A DNA stretch of 64,000 bases from Lineus longissimus (GCF_910592395.1 NC_088325.1:9674109-9738108); one strand, 5' to 3'. Positions 40,101 through 47,058 are shown, numbered from the stretch's first letter. Notes: a model not told the origin generated them from the letters alone. Translations and numbers: made by a program.

Positions 40101-43100
40101 CATAGCACATCACTTGACCTTCAAAGACATGGCACCCTTGATCAGGAGCAGCCACAGAGCACAGCACATCACTTGACCTTCAAAGACATGGCATCCATGA
40201 TCAGAAGCAGCCACAGAGCAGAGCACATCACTTGACCTTCAAAGACATGGCATCCTTGATCAGGAGCAGCCACAGAGCACAGCACATCACTTGACCTTCA
40301 AAGACATGGCATCCATGATCAGAAGCAGCCACAGAGCATAGCACATCACTTGACCTTCAAAGACATGGCACCCTTGATCAGGAGCAGCCACAGAGCACAG
40401 CACATCACTTGACCTTCAAAGACATGGCATCCATGATCAGAAGCAGCCACAGAGCAGAGCACATCACTTGACCTTCAAAGACATGGCATCCTTGATCAGG
40501 AGCAGCCACAGAGCACAGCACATCACTTGACCTTCAAAGACATGGCATCCATGATCAAGAGCAGACACAGAGCATAGGACATCACTTGACCTTCAAAGAC
40601 ATGGCATCCATGATCAGGAGCAGTTACAGAGTATAGCACATCACTTGAACTTCAAAGACATGGCATGATGCCCATAACCTCCACATTCTAATTCTTATAA
40701 CCAGTAACAACATGTCACACAGTAAAATAATCTCATTACCCAGAAGTCTTTTATACCTAGTCTAATTAAAGACAATATGATACAGGGTCTAATGAGAGAG
40801 TGACTGTGATAAATGGCATTACCATGGTAACGTACTAGCATCTGCTGTGTTTTACATTATTTGCAAAACCATCGATTAGCACTTTTGCGACTGATCAAAA
40901 AATGTCAGCTTTTGGCAATTTTTGAAATAGGTGTGTTAATCTAAGGGCTTATTGAATGTCAATTTATTGAAATGAGTGATGAAGAATCCAATTGATCTGG
41001 GGAAGGATGAGGTTGGAGTGTAAGTCCAACATATAATGGATGCTTATTTCTCCAATATGGATTTATAAATGATGGACATAGAAATTTCACATTGTTGTTG
41101 AATTTGAAATTGAATCGATGGCACACAAGCAACTAAAGGCAGTAAAGCCAACCATCTAACATGATTTGTAAGAAAGTCATTGATATTGTTTGGATCTGAT
41201 ACAATACTCTTAGGTTTCATCACAGATTATTTTATCATTCGATGGTGTGATTTTATCACATGATGTTAATTAAGTATTAAATGTCACGAACAGCTTGATT
41301 GATTTAAGTCCATGTTCCCTAGAGCTAGCATGGCTGGGCCGAATTTTGAAACAACTGCAGTTTTCGTATTGTGCTTTGCTCTTATTATACTGGTCACATG
41401 CAAAACAGGGCCCGGTTGTTCAAAAGCACAAAAGTCACGTTATCCCTAACAGTCACGTGGAGTATCCTTGAGGACGTTATCTCTTTCAGTTAAATCCATT
41501 AAAATTTTCACGTCAAGACTTAACGTCTCCGTTAAAGCTAATATTTGAACAACTCAGCCCTGGATTCTAAAAGTTATCAGTTATATGTCCTTTGTACTTA
41601 TGCATATTTTATATCTTATATTATGAGTAAAGACATGCCGCCCCCCCCAGCCCAAAGCACCATGCAGACGAGCGAGAAAACTTTAATTGTTGCCACCTGC
41701 GATTATAATCGCCACTGTGTGCGACGATCATGCAGTCATGGATTCCTGTTGCACACACCTGCAATGACCATCACAGACAAGCAATTTTTGTTGCAGCATT
41801 CATAATTGTAGGTCGGTGAGATCACCGACACCGATTCTTGTCGCACGCACCCGTGATGACCACTGCAAACATCCAAGTTTTGTTGCATCCAATAATAATT
41901 GCAGGTCATTGTTTGTCTGCGGGGGGGGGGGGCTAAAATATATAACACAGTATTGTATTGTTGGACCAGAGGGCAGATATATGTCATCACGATCATGTCA
42001 CACAAATATTTTTACATCAATCTTACATCATCTTCATATCGAATGTTATGCAAAACAAAACAAGGCCTGATATATTTTGAACCCTGGAACTTTATGCAAG
42101 TTAGTTCATTTCGACAACATATTCACTTGTCAGCACACAATAATCATGTAGTCGGCCAAGCGTAGGCATTGGTTAACTAGAATCACCAGAGTTGGATGAA
42201 AGGCCTACTCGTCATAATATCAATATTGGCAGCTGGGCCAGGGATTATTCATGAACTTTTTGTATCAAACACTCTTTATACTATATACAGATATGTCAAA
42301 TGTATTGTTTAGTTTATTTATAAAATAAATACCGGTACTGATTCTGGAATAGGAATTCCAATAATTAAAAAAATATTTTTATAAATTTTATAAGTTATTT
42401 TGCTTCGAATTTTTAGTGAAGGTCAGTTGCTAATACGAGCAAAAGGATTTTAAGAATGGGTAAATGATCCCCTCGAGATGCTTACGACATAACATCAGCT
42501 ACAACCCCCCCCCCCCCAGCTTTTCACACAATGGACCGTAAAAATGAAAATTTAGTGATTTTGATTGAAAACACTGTTTTCAGAATGTTTTCAAACATTG
42601 TCACTTATGTCAGAGTGGCCTGCACAAGATGAACAAAATAATACAGAGGGGGGACTTATGTTTTAAAGTCGAAAGTGGCATTTTAAGATACTAAGAAGCA
42701 GATTTTATTCACGTGCAAAAAAAGCTTTACGAAGGGTCATTTTCTAAAAGAAAAATCGTGGCGGAAACCCTGTACTGTTTTATATCCATAACCTTGTCCA
42801 GGAACAGTGCTCAAAAAAATAATGCATGTTTCACATCAATAGCATTGTTCCGGAACAGTGCTCAAGAACGCATACCATAACATTGTCCAGGAACAGCGCT
42901 CAAAAAAATAATGCATGTTTTACATCAATAGCACTGTTCCGGAACAGTGCTCAAGAACATAACGCATACCATAACATTGTCCAGGAACAGCGCTCAAAAA
43001 AATAATGCATGTTTTACATCAATAGCACTGTTCCGGAACAGTGCTCAAGAACATAACGCATACCATAACATTGTCCAGGAACAGCGCTCAAAAAAATAAT

Positions 43101-45719
43101 GCATGTTTTACATCAATAGCATTGTTCCGGAACAGTGCTCAAGAACATAACGCATACCATAACATTGTCCAGGAACAGCGCTCCAAAAAATAATGCATGT
43201 TTTACATCAATAGCACTGTTCCGGAACAGTGCTCAAGAACATAACGCATACCATAACATTGTCCAGGAACAGCGCTCCAAAAAATAATGCATGTTTTACA
43301 TCAATAGCACTGTTCCGGAACAGTGCTCAAGAACATAACGCATGTTTTATCCATAACATTGTTCCGGAACAATGCTCAAAAATATAATGCAATGTATCTG
43401 TCACATTGTTCCGGAACAATGCTTTTGGTTTTCATTGCCTCCGCATGAAGGACAAATTGACGCGAAACAATGTTTTTCGTCATTTTGTCTGTCATGTACG
43501 TATGGCATGATGCCTGAATTTTTCATACCTAATGATGAACTACGATAGTTAAAAAAAACTTATCCCCGGACTTCAGGGGAACTTGAACTGTGAGACTTGG
43601 GAGGGGGAGATGTCTCCCTTTTCCAGAGGAATATCAAAAACAGCATTACCAAAACTATGACAACGTCAAATGGGGTTTACAGTATAAGTTTTTTTAAAGT
43701 CTAGAGTGAGATTCACAATGCACTTTTATCTTCACAGATGTGGCGTTTCTCACAAAGGTAACATGATCAGCAAATTTTTTCTTTTCCGGAATACAATATG
43801 CAGAAAAATGTATCTATAAATGGACAGGCAATCGATATAACAGTGACACACCTCAGATAGAAGGATTGATAATTTTCTAATAAAGTACTGCGTGTCTGCA
43901 TGGTCTGCAGATGGTACTGACACTACAGAAATGGCTTGGAGTCAAGTCGGCTTGTACACCAGATGTGAAAGTGAAATACAGTGGAACCTCTCTAATACAG
44001 ACACCCTCGAGACTGACAAGTGTCCTCAGAAGTGTCCTGATTAGAGAGGTCAAATTGAAGGAAAACCTCCAATTTGGACCAAAAGAAGTGTCCTCAATAG
44101 CTCGAGAGGTTGTCCATGTCCTCAATTATAGAGAGGTGTCCGCTAAGGGAGGTTTCACTGTAGCTAAATACTGATGGTTGTCAGTTCTTCATCTTGTAAC
44201 TCAGTGATCGCCAAGATTTTGGATAGTGGGCCATGGCCGGCTGACAAATGGGCCACAACCAGCGGACAAACTTATCTCCCGCAAGCGGAAAAAATTGTGA
44301 TAATATAAGATAAGAAGATAAGATAAGATTTTTATTGCAATTTTTGGCCATACATTGGCTAAAGGGCAATTTGTGATATGCACAATACTGGTTGGTTAAC
44401 ACCCACTGATGATACGGAAAAACATGTGCCTTGCTTGAGTTTTATGACATTTGTCACATTACTGTGTTAAGAAACATGCCATTGTTACACTCAAACGGCC
44501 AATTTTACGCCAACTGACCTCTGTTACCTTGAAAAGTAGTTCAAATCAAAAACCCGTATGATATGTGATGTATCCTTGCTAGGAGAACCTACCGTAAATA
44601 TTTTATCGAAAACAAGTCACTTATAAGAGAGATATCACACTTTTTAGGTTTCCACTTTTGGACCCCTGGCGGCCAAGTCAAGAATCAGATTGGACCGCAA
44701 TTCAGTGCCACCTGACCTTGGGGGTCCGTTGTACAAAGTATCAAGTTCAGAGCTCTAGCGGTTAATAAACATAACACTCTTTTGAAACAGGATACAGACG
44801 ACGACGGACACAGCAGTATTGTATACATGATGGCGCCTATCAGTATCACTACGAGTTCTCTAAGTCTAACATTACAAACCAAATTCGAACTGACAGAACT
44901 TGATGAAAACAAACCGGGGACACAGGGCCAGGGGTCTGAGACCAATGCCGTATCCACTCGGCCACAGCGCCCTTTGTCAGTGGCAGACACAGACTTAAAT
45001 TAACGCGATCTTATGTGTGGACCTTTTGTTTAATGTTTCTTGGCCTGAAATATTCTTCAAAAGCATTTTCACATTCGCACAATACTAAAAAAGCCATTGA
45101 TTGTTTAAATTAAAGACGCGTGCACTGTCAGAGATATCAGTTACAAGTTATAGTTTCTGTTCTCATAGCACACTTGACTTAGGCCTATGTATGGGTAAAA
45201 GGTACGGGAGAAAAGCCGTAGGAATAAAAGTTGCCACGTGTGGCTAGAGAAACGGGAATTTGTGTGCGCAAGCGCAAAAGAACTCCTATACCTTTAGTAT
45301 TCTGAGTCTGACCTAGGGATACGGGGCCCGTACTCCTCGCGAGCGCCAAAAATAAAATGACCGAGCACAAGCAATTAATGACTGACACCGACAGCATGTC
45401 TGAACTCAAAACAAACTTACGCAAAAGAAAATGCAGTTGGTGAATTTGGTCCAGTAGTTCCATTGAAACTTGATCCAGATGACGGCGGTGCCGGAGACAG
45501 CGTGAGGGTGACAGATGACACGGCGCTGTTAGTTACAGGTGACAGCGGTAAAGACAGTGTCATCGGCACTGGACTTGGAGAAATCGGGGATTGATTTGCG
45601 CTTAATAATATTCCACCGCCGGTTTTTTCCTCATCATTCCAAACCGTTTTCTCCATCCCTTGTTCGTTTTCGACAGCTGAGGCAATGTCCAGAAGTGTAC
45701 GCCTCTGGATTTTGCTCAT
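11871..45719 (-). CDS. GRAMD1: GRAMD1/Aster sterol transfer protein, 5' part (8 exons, 3' end outside window)
   Basis: Aster proteins sit in the ER membrane; the GRAM domain senses accessible cholesterol and phosphatidylserine in the plasma membrane and a VASt domain moves sterol to the ER. Eight minus-strand exons join in phase (1728 nt, 576 codons, still open). Residues 1-404 are low-complexity, rich in Ser, Pro and Thr. The GRAM region is about 405-526: VLSPNYKSKCEDFKKLF, ERLVVDYSCALQKDIL, GRLYVTQNWICFYANIFRW, KEKTARVIPNAIQICT, FLTSFGARDKTYLMLFRVWQ. It is followed by ELWQWVHYSYGEELGLTSSD, the hallmark after the GRAM domain in GRAMD1A/B/C. The N-terminus is much longer than the roughly 90 residues before GRAM in human GRAMD1B. 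The VASt domain and transmembrane segment were not found and are inferred to lie left of position 1 or in unrecognised exons below 11871. Confidence 0.94.
12200..13128. repeat. Three tandem ~305-bp units of repeat family E
   Basis: Each unit holds a TGACCTCTGTGACCTTGA block, a CCCCCTGGTGGCCAA-like block, an ACCAAACTTCGGT block and GAAACGTGCC...AACG. Starts near 12200, 12535 and 12837. A fourth, lone unit is at 44455..44815. Located between GRAMD1 exons 7 and 8. Confidence 0.85.
13129..13205. repeat. GAC/ACG triplet repeat
   Basis: Imperfect GACGACGAC run that tails the family E array, with a matching GACGACGACGG stub at 44798 in the lone copy. Confidence 0.9.
13224..13247. repeat. Terminal hairpin of repeat family E
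   Basis: GCTCACCTCT, loop GCTA, AGAGGTGAGC: ten perfect pairs, then TAAAAA. The same hairpin-plus-TAAAA ending is known from abundant repeats of bivalve and gastropod genomes. Confidence 0.8.
13309..13470. mobile_element. MITE family C, copy 2 (left end truncated)
   Basis: Begins within the element at GACACCCTCGGGACTGACAA and runs to GAGGTTCCACTTTA. Lies between the triplet-tailed repeat and a SINE in a GRAMD1 intron. Confidence 0.82.
13480..13714 (-). mobile_element. tRNA-derived SINE beside a GRAMD1 splice donor
   Basis: Minus strand: GGGCAGTGGTAGCGCAGTGG (box A), then GTGGGTTCGACTCCTGG (box B). Acceptor arm ends do not pair, so not a functional tRNA. Its head lies about 16 nt into the intron after GRAMD1 exon 7; the left limit is uncertain. 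Confidence 0.75.
13730..13906 (-). CDS. GRAMD1: GRAMD1 exon 7 (end of GRAM domain)
   Basis: 59 codons, residues 468-526: ITIRCKDITAMTKEKTARVI, PNAIQICTKTDKLFLTSFGA, RDKTYLMLFRVWQNALLAQ. Acceptor TTCTCCAG, donor CAG|GTAAGA. A tRNA-derived SINE begins about 16 nt after the donor. Confidence 0.96.
14753..14843. mobile_element. 91-bp palindromic MITE, 'ACAGGGTGGCCCAGAA' ends
   Basis: TACAGGGTGGCCCAGAAAGG and its complement TTCTGGGCCACCCTGTA, TA flanked, almost entirely inverted repeat. Mariner-type ends. A full relative lies at 57624..57714; solo ends near 16333 and 52737. Confidence 0.85.
14908..15011 (-). CDS. GRAMD1: GRAMD1 exon 6 (GRAM core)
   Basis: Residues 433-467, DYSCALQKDILVHGRLYVTQ then NWICFYANIFRWETH, the most conserved stretch of the GRAM domain. 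Acceptor TTCTTCAG, donor CAT|GTGAGT. Confidence 0.97.
15053..15318 (+). repeat. Dispersed ~270-bp repeat family A, copy 2
   Basis: In a GRAMD1 intron, 40 bp upstream of the GRAM core exon. Same order of conserved blocks as the copy at 2708. Confidence 0.85.
15650..15835 (+). mobile_element. SINE family S, copy 1
   Basis: Box B GGTTCAATTCCC, then TACACTCATGTGATATAGA and the tail TCTCCGGTTTCCTCCTACTT. The same tail is seen at 25828 and, reversed, at 32830. Confidence 0.75.
16018..16102 (-). CDS. GRAMD1: GRAMD1 exon 5 (start of GRAM domain)
   Basis: Residues 405-433, VLSPNYKSKCEDFKKLFKDI then PNEERLVV. Nearly the family consensus. Acceptor CTTTCAG, donor TTG|GTAAGT. Confidence 0.96.
16333..16520. 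mobile_element. Solo mariner-type terminal repeat with partial interior
   Basis: TACAGGGTGGTCCAGAAAAA resembles the ends at 14753 and 57624; no matching right end was found. The interior extent is a guess. Confidence 0.4.
16770..16980 (-). CDS. GRAMD1: GRAMD1 exon 4
   Basis: Residues 334-404, SIGGLDDQSNHFDNDLDIAA to SYDSKKRKSSYWYS. The tail matches the 'KKSQSWYNVLSP' junction that precedes GRAM in human GRAMD1B. Acceptor ATTTCCAG, donor AGT|GTAAGT. Confidence 0.92.
17601..17791. mobile_element. MITE family B, copy 2
   Basis: Inverted ends GTGACCCGTCACAGCAAAAC, flanked by AATT on both sides. In a GRAMD1 intron. Confidence 0.88.
18267..18278 (+). promoter_or_regulatory. CTCF-like motif CCACCAGAGGGC
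   Basis: Exact core of the bilaterian CTCF consensus, 22 bp past the GRAMD1 exon 3 donor. Motif match only. Similar cores: 11921..11933 (CACTAGAGGGCGC, inside exon 8) and the reverse of 14667..14681. Confidence 0.4.
18300..18845 (-). CDS. GRAMD1: GRAMD1 exon 3 (long low-complexity exon)
   Basis: 546 nt, residues 152-334. Hydrophilic, likely disordered: MSVREKSLSEPPKIQNSLPM, SSILQTIPEPSSSDPTDYIL, VMSPGAKNVFAVTMSSRRGS. Acceptor ATTGCAG, donor AG|GTAAAA. No domain recognised; an exon of this size before GRAM is unusual for the family as I know it. An internal ATG could serve as a start in a shorter isoform. Confidence 0.88.
18955..19140. repeat. Dispersed repeat family F ('GCAACAAAAA' type), copy 1
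   Basis: Repeated GATCACCTGCAACAAAAA and TTGTTGCAGGTC blocks in both orientations, ending CACTTGTTTGCGGG. Related copies at 27330..27580 and 41655..41940. Confidence 0.65.
19668..19790 (-). mobile_element. Degenerate tRNA-derived SINE head
   Basis: Minus strand GATCAGTGGCATAGTTGTAA then GAGTTCGCCTCA, tRNA-like A and B boxes with drift; resembles the element at 31961..32258. Confidence 0.5.
20260..20460 (+). mobile_element. tRNA-derived SINE
   Basis: CACTGGTGTAGTGGCTCAGA (box A) and GGTGTGAATCCCACT (box B, degenerate), then a body similar in part to 7521..7745 (GGCATGAGACTGCA). Confidence 0.65.
21617..21844. repeat. Fold-back element, ~80-bp arms
   Basis: GACGAGGCTATGCCAGGACC ... GTTTTCAAACAGATGTTGCA pairs with the reverse of TGCAACATCGGTTTGAAAAC ... 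TCCTGGCATAGCCTCG. It accounts for the similar frames on opposite strands here. Confidence 0.82.
21845..23237. other. GRAMD1 intron 2, no gene recognised
   Basis: Non-coding. Near 22980-23160 a phrase TTGTCC[A/G]GGTGC / TGTCCGAGTGCTG recurs loosely several times. Confidence 0.5.
23247..24282. mobile_element. 1036-bp non-autonomous DNA transposon, 55-bp TIRs, 9-bp target duplication
   Basis: Left end GGCTTGTGGTATTCGACTCG (23247..23301) and right end (24228..24282) are inverted copies over 55 bp with one mismatch. Flanking CTTGGAGTG at 23238..23246 and 24283..24291 is a perfect 9-bp direct repeat. Long TIRs with a 9-bp duplication are typical of Mutator-like elements. No transposase in the interior, which holds two poly-C runs and AT-rich DNA. 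In GRAMD1 intron 2. Confidence 0.92.
24548..24690 (-). repeat. Dispersed repeat family G, copy 1
   Basis: TTTTCCCCACAGTTCAGGCA ... AAATAGAAGTTGGCACAAAA is the reverse of 56175..56320. Confidence 0.78.
25221..25411. mobile_element. MITE family B, copy 3
   Basis: Same ends and interior as the copy at 17601; flanks ATAT/ATTT are imperfectly duplicated. In GRAMD1 intron 2. Confidence 0.87.
25828..26010 (+). mobile_element. SINE family S, copy 2
   Basis: Box A-like GTGACGTAGTGGA, box B GGTTCGATTCCC, tail GGGTCTCCGGTTTCCTCCTA. Best preserved copy. Confidence 0.8.
26768..26923 (-). CDS. GRAMD1: GRAMD1 exon 2
   Basis: Residues 100-152, KKTPECASTHSSQESIAG then Ser/Pro-rich, ending ILEE. Acceptor TTTGCAG, donor AG|GTATGA. 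In phase with exon 1 (and with the alternative exon) and with exon 3. Confidence 0.85.
27030..27219. mobile_element. MITE family B, copy 4
   Basis: Interior nearly identical to the copy at 25221; left end begins GCGACCC rather than GTGACCC. About 100 bp upstream of GRAMD1 exon 2. Confidence 0.87.
27330..27580. repeat. Dispersed repeat family F, copy 2
   Basis: GTTGCTGCGACCTGCAACTA ... CAGCAACAGAAATCACTCGT TTGCGGGG; partly self-complementary. Confidence 0.65.
27733..27914. mobile_element. MITE family C, copy 3
   Basis: Complete: TACAGTAGAACCTCTCTATT to GGTTCTACTGTA, TA at both ends. Faces copy 4 only 26 bp away. Confidence 0.9.
27941..28118. mobile_element. MITE family C, copy 4 (inverted)
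   Basis: Complete left end; the right end finishes AGAGAGGTTCTAATG. Opposite orientation to copy 3, so the pair forms a long inverted repeat. Confidence 0.88.
28655..28940 (-). repeat. Dispersed ~270-bp repeat family A, copy 3 (inverted)
   Basis: Reverse complement of the other two copies; contains the same 'GAGATCCAGTCGTGGCACAA' and GATGCCCAGCTCAC blocks. Confidence 0.85.
29365..29710. repeat. Diverged tandem duplication
   Basis: GACTGATGCCACTGATGGAT, CAGCTTCTGACA-GATGTGTG, GGTTCTGTTAGRAACTATAG and GTGTTGATAGGT each occur twice in the same order. Confidence 0.75.
29711..31144. other. GRAMD1 intron 1, no gene recognised
   Basis: AT-rich non-coding sequence between the diverged duplication and the candidate alternative exon. 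Confidence 0.5.
31145..31371 (-). CDS. GRAMD1: Candidate alternative first exon of GRAMD1
   Basis: Inside intron 1. ATG at 31371 opens 75 codons (MVSLIGQCDLHKDSDTGYHL at the start; TRRRSLTVTLARRPSILDVV later) and ends at a consensus donor AG|GTAAGTA. Its phase (2 nt) equals that of exon 1, so it could splice to the exon at 26923 without a shift, giving a 552-codon open product in the window. Known GRAMD1 genes use alternative first exons. Inference from phase, donor quality and open frame; no homology recognised. Confidence 0.6.
31458..31623. repeat. ~30-bp minisatellite, about 6 copies
   Basis: Unit ACTGTTTAGTAAAATCCCAG plus CTTCTGAAT; one copy shortened. Directly upstream of the candidate alternative first exon of GRAMD1. 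Confidence 0.85.
31961..32258 (-). mobile_element. tRNA-derived SINE, nearly full length
   Basis: Minus strand: GATCAGTGGCAGAGTGGTTA (box A), GTAGGTTCTACTC (box B), then TGTCCTTGGGCAAGGCACTT, a SINE-body block shared by many animal SINEs. About 300 bp. Confidence 0.78.
32830..33040 (-). mobile_element. SINE family S, copy 3 (inverted)
   Basis: Plus strand reads GTAGGAGGAAACTGGAGACC, the complement of the family tail, then CCGGAAATCAAAC at the box B position (degenerate). Confidence 0.65.
33060..33610. repeat. Diverged 36-bp minisatellite
   Basis: Unit GGCACAAACTGAGAGATGGT followed by CGCATATCCAACTGA; roughly 15 copies, best preserved at 33440..33560. Open minus-strand frames here are by-products. 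Confidence 0.85.
33931..34112. mobile_element. MITE family C, copy 5
   Basis: Complete, near identical to copy 3, flanked by ATTACAATTA/TAATTATG. Confidence 0.9.
34452..34823. repeat. Fold-back element with poly-C/poly-G arms
   Basis: GCAAGTATCAATTCGTTTCT-TGTAC(C)n-CTCAAGGGTA at the left is inverted at the right (TACCCTTGAG(G)n-TACAAGACACGAATTGATAC). A single self-complementary element. Confidence 0.8.
34824..36700. other. GRAMD1 intron 1, no gene recognised
   Basis: Non-coding with only short frames; a C run sits near 36317. Confidence 0.5.
36701..36890. mobile_element. MITE family B, copy 5
   Basis: Opposite orientation of interior; flanked by direct ATTT. Right end has drifted (CTGTCCCAGGTCAC). 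Confidence 0.86.
37010..37350. repeat. Fold-back element, ~115-bp arms
   Basis: GGATCCACTC ... AAGATCCCAAGCCCGACAAT ... TAGTAGGCCTTTCGCAGCCA at the left is matched inverted at the right, ending GAGTGGATCC, with ~100 bp of loop. Similar open frames on both strands follow from this. Confidence 0.88.
38431..40668. repeat. 59-bp satellite, about 38 copies
   Basis: Unit AGCAGCCACAGAGCATAGCA, CATCACTTGACCTTCAAAGA, CATGGCATCCATGATCAGG. Copies differ at a few positions (CATCCATG/CATCCTTG, GCATAGC/GCACAGC, TTACAGAG). A 236-bp block of four units is repeated next to itself near 40131 and 40367. No transcript signals. The 77-codon minus frames do not repeat in one frame, since 59 is not a multiple of 3. 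Confidence 0.97.
40669..41654. other. GRAMD1 intron 1, no gene recognised
   Basis: AT-rich non-coding sequence to the right of the 59-bp satellite. Confidence 0.5.
41655..41940. repeat. Dispersed repeat family F, copy 3
   Basis: TTGTTGCCACCTGCGATTAT ... TTGTTGCATCCAATAATAAT, then TTGTTTGTCTGCG and a G run. Confidence 0.6.
42783..43425. repeat. 94-bp satellite with a perfect 22-bp palindrome, about 6-7 copies
   Basis: Unit: CATAACATTGTCCAGGAACA, GCGCTCAAAAAAATAATGCA, TGTTTTACATCAATAGCACT, GTTCCGGAACAGTGCTCAAG, AACATAACGCATAC. Two related halves (GTCCAGGAACAGCGCTC and GTTCCGGAACAGTGCTC) alternate. AGCACTGTTCC is followed by its exact complement. Confidence 0.95.
43426..43976. other. GRAMD1 intron 1, no gene recognised
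   Basis: Non-coding; no repeat family recognised. Confidence 0.5.
43977..44162. mobile_element. MITE family C, copy 6
   Basis: TACAGTGGAACCTCTCTAAT to GGTTTCACTGTA; more diverged interior. Confidence 0.88.
44455..44815. repeat. Repeat family E, single unit
   Basis: Same blocks as 12200..13128 (CTGACCTCTGTTACCTTGAA, GACCCCTGGCGGCCAAGTCA, short GACGACGACGG tail) but without the terminal hairpin. Confidence 0.8.
44880..44985 (-). mobile_element. Possible tRNA-derived SINE remnant
   Basis: Minus strand GGGCGCTGTGGCCGAGTGGA is a good box A; a box B-like GTTCGAATTTGG follows further on. Adjacent to the family E unit. Confidence 0.4.
45421..45719 (-). CDS. GRAMD1: GRAMD1 exon 1 (start codon)
   Basis: 99 codons plus 2 nt, beginning MSKIQRRTLLDIASAVENEQ and continuing as a Ser/Pro/Thr-rich stretch to TAFSFA. 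Donor GC|GTAAGT. This ATG is the first in frame; the frame stays open some way upstream with no other ATG. A three-codon upstream ORF (ATG GCG GAA TGA) lies at 45802..45813 if the leader extends that far. Confidence 0.8.
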
Positions 45720-47007
45720 TACCGCGTCTTTCAGGATTATAAGGCAGGCATAACAATTGATAACTTGATTGTTTTTGTTCGATAATGACAACTTTGAAAA
45801 ATCATTCCGCCATGTTGTTTTCCAGGAAGTGATGACAGACGGCGCTGCAGTTTGACAGCTCCGTCAGTTGATTTAAAGGGGAACTCGACCCGGGGAGTTT
45901 CACCCTGGAGACTCGGCACCACATTTGCCGAGGGCATTTGGGTCAGCCCGATTTAAGGTAGAATTTCCTGGAAATAGCATCCCTATTTGTGAGGCAACGG
46001 AGATCAGGGATTTGTAATACATCTCCCTGCAGACATAAATTGCCAAAACTCTGCATCAAAATTAACCACTATACTCCGGACGCAGTGGCCCGGCGGCCTC
46101 ACCCTCGCCCTCCATAAAGGAGATCATATTAAGATGAGGCAATGGACTGCGCCGGGAGTCTAATTGAAGTAAAATTACATGTACATGTATAAGAATTCAG
46201 TCGGAGGGTAAAAAGTTGTTCACCATCGTTGGATAAGGAAATTGGGCAGAAATGAACGATTATTTGTCAGAGGAATCTTAGAGTAACCAGACTAAGTCTG
46301 GTTACTCTAAGGAGGAATTTACTGGAATTAATATGAAGAAGATGGAGGCAAATTCCAGAAGCAAATGAAAAGAAATCGACAGCCAAAGTCAGAAAGTAAA
46401 TCACTGTGTTTCAGAAAAGAGTCTGGGAAAGATTCAGTACAGTGTAACTGTGGGCCCTATAAAGATCTCAGATAAAGACTGTTCTTTGTCACAGGAGTAG
46501 TAGGATAAGAAAAGCATTTAGAATTAAGAAAAACTTCCTTAGAATTGGCAATTGGCCAGTCTGAAGTCATGTTAATTAAGTGGTCTGAACAAAATTAAGG
46601 TAAAAGAAATTAATTTCGTAGAACCGGCGGTTAGGTAACGAAAAAACAATTTCATTTAATGCATCTATGGAAAATAATCATGAGAAAACACACCAAATCA
46701 GTTAATCTTTTTCCAAATTTGTGTTAGCAAAGCGCCAACGAAAAGGGTTAATTTTAGCGACCGTACAGCGCTGCCATCTATTATTTCAACCTGTTTTCAG
46801 GTTAATTTTATGTCTACAATTATGTACCTGAACATACAAGTATAGTCTTGCTGCCTCCAAGGTTGACAGGTGCTTGCCTGGGACATGGTTTGGAGTGTTT
46901 TTGCGTATTTCTCAAGCTTCGTTCTTCATGTTTTGCATGTTTTATAGAGAAAGTTCGCTGAAAACCCCAGATATCACCAGTTTATCCGTCTTGATCTATA
47001 CAAGGAA
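45720..47007. promoter_or_regulatory. Divergent promoter interval between GRAMD1 and XRCC1 starts
   Basis: The two start codons face away from each other, 1288 bp apart, so both 5' leaders and both promoters must lie here (for GRAMD1, at least the main one). No TATA box or E2F site was confidently seen. It contains a 35-bp near-perfect palindrome (46277..46311) and an imperfect inverted repeat near 46073..46162 (ACTCCGGACGCAGTGG against the reverse of GACTGCGCCGGGAGT). That a bidirectional promoter exists is inference from gene order. Confidence 0.5.
46277..46311. repeat. 35-bp near-perfect palindrome in the divergent promoter interval
   Basis: CTTAGAGTAACCAGACT, one central A, then its exact reverse complement (17+1+17). 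No target duplication or longer arms seen, so it does not look like a MITE. Could form a hairpin or bind a dimeric factor. Confidence 0.85.
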
Positions 47008-47058
47008 ATGCCTGAGATAAAGTTTAAACATATTGTCTCGTTCAGCAGTGAAGACAAG
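47008..47058 (+). CDS. XRCC1: XRCC1 exon 1 (start codon)
   Basis: Seventeen codons, residues 1-17, MPEIKFKHIVSFSSEDK, ending at donor GTAGAA. The opening matches the conserved XRCC1 N-terminus (Met-Pro-Glu-Ile), which fixes the start. Human Cys12 is Phe here. Confidence 0.93.

Noticed and set aside
38431-40668. CRISPR-like array
   Set aside because: Whole 59-bp units repeat with scattered substitutions; there are no unique spacers, and the DNA is eukaryotic.
45539-45742. Plus-strand 67-codon frame over GRAMD1 exon 1
   Set aside because: Shadow of the minus-strand exon, which has the supported donor and downstream homology.
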